From: Pseudomonadota bacterium
Lineage (GTDB): Bacteria > Pseudomonadota > Gammaproteobacteria > Steroidobacterales > Steroidobacteraceae
Reading direction: 5' to 3'
DNA: 7,074 nucleotides
Assembly: GCA_021850555.1 (NCBI GenBank)
Contig: JAJZLX010000641.1
Location: forward strand, 1 to 7,074
Part shown: one piece after another, positions 5,733 to 7,074 of the stretch
Position numbering within the stretch: position 1 is the stretch's first letter
Layout of the letters: the number at the start of each line of letters is the position of its first letter
Made by a program: the position numbers and the translations under genes
Notes under the pieces: model-generated
Databases searched by the model: none
The model's input: only the letters and a program-made list of their open reading frames with translations
What the model was told of the DNA's origin: nothing

Positions 5733-5978
5733 ATGCGTAACAACGTCACCCGTATCCGCGCCCGATCCACCACGACCGCTGCTGCCGCCGCATCGACCCC
5801 CGCTCCGCTCTGCGAGGTGATCGACGCGCTCCAGGATGCTGAAGCACTCGTCGTCACTGCCATGAACTCTTCTTGCGCCGAGGGCGACACCCCCGAGGCA
5901 ATCACGCTCGGCTTTGCCCTCGAGCGACTCCGCACTGCCTTGGCGGCCGTCGGCGGGATGCCGGCAACCCAGGACTAG
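5733..5978 (+). CDS. 81-aa hypothetical helical protein
   Basis: I do not recognise a family. The first 25 residues are basic and then Thr/Ala-rich and probably disordered (MRNNVTRIRARSTTTAAAAA). The rest predicts two or three helices: CEVIDALQDAEALVVTAMNS (27-46) and PEAITLGFALERLRTALAAV (54-73), joined by an acidic loop. A signal peptide is unlikely, because the early hydrophobic run is too short and lacks Leu/Val. The strong ribosome-binding site and the operon position between the ART-like gene and the large lipoprotein gene support a real gene. Its small size, its helices and its place straight after the ART-like gene would suit a binding partner or immunity protein, but that is a guess. 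The stop codon lies inside the first of three CCAGGAC repeats. Confidence 0.7.
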   Translation: MRNNVTRIRARSTTTAAAAASTPAPLCEVIDALQDAEALVVTAMNSSCAEGDTPEAITLGFALERLRTALAAVGGMPATQD

Positions 5979-6011
5979 CCACGGAACCCAGGACTGATCT
6001 GAATCCAGGAC
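5966..6011 (+). repeat. three CCAGGAC repeats over a gene junction
   Basis: AACCCAGGACT occurs at 5966-5976 and again at 5985-5995; a shorter copy, TCCAGGAC, ends at 6011. Spacing is 19 and 17 bases. The first copy contains the stop of the 81-aa gene and the third supplies AGGA (6007-6010) as Shine-Dalgarno for the ATG at 6019. It may have arisen by local duplication. Confidence 0.5.
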
Positions 6012-6018
6012 GACAGCC

Positions 6019-7074
6019 ATGCCCACGATCAAATCTCGCACCCTCAGCATCCTCCTCGCCGCGCTCGCAACCGTCTCCCTGGCCGCTTGTGGCGGCGGGG
6101 GCGGGGGCGGAACCACTGCATCCAGCCCCGGCGGCGGGGCGACCGCGCCGAACGCAAAGCTCGCAAGCTGCACCGACCCGAACTACGACACATCGACCTA
6201 CGCGGGCATCGCGCCCTGCATGACGGTGACCGGCCTCGCCTCCGGACAGTCCGTCACAGTGTCCGACGGCCAGAGCACGCTCACCGAGAGCAGCAACGGG
6301 ACGTACACCTTCCCTGGCATCAGCAATGGCACCGAGGCCGGCGCGGCCGTGAACCCGACGGTGACTTTCAGCGTCACTGCCGCCACCGGCGGAGCCACGT
6401 GTTCGCTCAGCGGCGGGGGAGCCACCGCAGGCCAAGCGGCGTCGGCTACCGCGTATGCGTTAAGCGTGCTCTGCGCTCCATATCCGGCCGTGAAGCCGCA
6501 GATCCCGAAGATCACGACGATGCCTGGGGCGAGCGGCACTGCCCAGGTGATCGCATCACCTACGATCGTGCCGGTATACATCAGCACCGGCTCGCTCGCG
6601 ACGGGTAACGAGTCGAACGATGCGACGTTCCTTAGCCAACTGGCGAACTCGCAGGAGTGGGGGCTGCTCTCGCAGTACGGCGTGGGGGCTGCCACGATCG
6701 ACGCGGCCGTGACCGTCGACCCGGGCGCGTGGAGTCAGTACTACACGGTGAAGCCCTCGGACCTCAGCACCATCGCCCAGGATGTCGAGTCTCAAGGCGA
6801 TACACTGTCGGCCAGCACTGTCCTCGTGATTTACTTGCCGCCCACGGTCGGCGCCGATCCCGCAGGAACGTACGGGACGGGCTACACCGGTACGGTGGCC
6901 TCTGGTAGCACGAATGTCCCCTTCGCGCTGGTGACCGACAATTCGAACAACGGGCAGTACATCGCGGCGGACAGCGTGTATTGGATGGCGGAAGCGGAAC
7001 TGGTCAACGACGTGACCGGTGGAAATGGCCAGGGCTATGCCTGGATGTCCTCGAACCCGGACCTCTGGCTCGGT
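6019..7074 (+). CDS. large predicted lipoprotein with Ig-like domain, runs off the right edge
   Basis: The frame is open for 352 codons to the window end with no stop. The ATG at 6019 has AGGA eight bases upstream. The protein starts with a basic n-region (MPTIKSR), a hydrophobic core and the lipobox L21-A-A-C24, followed by a seven-glycine linker (25-31), as in many beta/gammaproteobacterial outer-membrane lipoproteins. Residues about 68-154 (VTGLASGQSVTV ... SNGTYTFPGI ... TFSVTAATGGATCSLSGGG ... LSVLC) follow the pattern of the Ig-like beta-sandwich repeat common in such proteins, with C128 and C152 near the strands. From about 160 the protein resembles secreted proteins with the elements W-x-x-x-x-Q/E-Y-G-V-G (here WGLLSQYGVGAATI, 214-227) and a strand V-L-V-I-Y-L-P (268-274). 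In relatives I remember, an S-H-E-x-x-E-A-x-T-D-P motif follows; here the matching place reads AEAELVNDVTGG (324-335), so the catalytic histidine would be missing. Function unknown; a surface location is likely. Confidence 0.8.
   Translation, partial: MPTIKSRTLSILLAALATVSLAACGGGGGGGTTASSPGGGATAPNAKLASCTDPNYDTSTYAGIAPCMTVTGLASGQSVTVSDGQSTLTESSNGTYTFPGISNGTEAGAAVNPTVTFSVTAATGGATCSLSGGGATAGQAASATAYALSVLCAPYPAVKPQIPKITTMPGASGTAQVIASPTIVPVYISTGSLATGNESNDATFLSQLANSQEWGLLSQYGVGAATIDAAVTVDPGAWSQYYTVKPSDLSTIAQDVESQGDTLSASTVLVIYLPPTVGADPAGTYGTGYTGTVASGSTNVPFALVTDNSNNGQYIAADSVYWMAEAELVNDVTGGNGQGYAWMSSNPDLWLG

Noticed and set aside
5902..6695. Long minus-strand frames (177 and 165 aa) opposite the last lipoprotein.
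   Set aside because: They mirror a high-GC coding strand that has a lipobox, a ribosome-binding site and an Ig-like pattern; the minus frames have none of these.

Overview
The window is a high-GC stretch (clearly above 60% by eye, with strongly GC-biased third codon positions) from what looks like a proteobacterium. The Ser/Ala-Cys lipoboxes followed by a glycine run, the style of the Lon-like AAA ATPase and the Ig-like lipoprotein domain all point to Burkholderiales or Xanthomonadales; this is inference from memory of the families. No rRNA, tRNA, transposase, integrase or CRISPR array is visible. The mix of small hypothetical genes, an HNH protein, a ribbon-helix-helix (RHH) regulator and a broken small gene suggests an accessory region such as an island, prophage remnant or plasmid-like element.

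Left part (1-1900), minus strand: a small acidic-helix gene that appears frameshifted (88-331) and an HNH_5-type endonuclease gene (756-1763). Each is preceded, at nearly the same distance, by one copy of a diverged 64-bp repeat (384-447 and 1829-1892, about 77% identical without gaps). The repeat contains a conserved dyad, TTGA-N6-TCAA. A ribosome-binding site and ATG at 2-14 hint at a further minus-strand gene leaving the window.

Middle (1764-4280), plus strand: after a 533-bp divergent intergenic region comes a Lon-like AAA+ ATPase without a protease domain (2297-3493), followed 10 bp later by a calcineurin-like metallophosphoesterase (3504-4280). They form a tight two-gene operon divergent from the HNH gene. 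Nuclease, ATPase and phosphoesterase side by side make a candidate defence or element-maintenance module, but that role is unproven.

Right part (4281-7074): a cluster of GC-rich hairpins separates the phosphoesterase from a convergent 60-aa RHH regulator (minus strand, 4433-4615). The regulator is divergent from a four-gene plus-strand operon: a small lipoprotein (4708-5094), an ADP-ribosyltransferase-like protein with R / S-x-S-T / E-x-E signatures (5123-5680), an 81-aa helical protein (5733-5978), and a large lipoprotein with an Ig-like domain running off the right edge (6019-7074). A good sigma-70-like promoter drives this operon, and a 14-bp palindrome fills most of its spacer, which fits repression by the adjacent RHH protein. 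The large lipoprotein carries what may be a decayed HE-type metallopeptidase motif.
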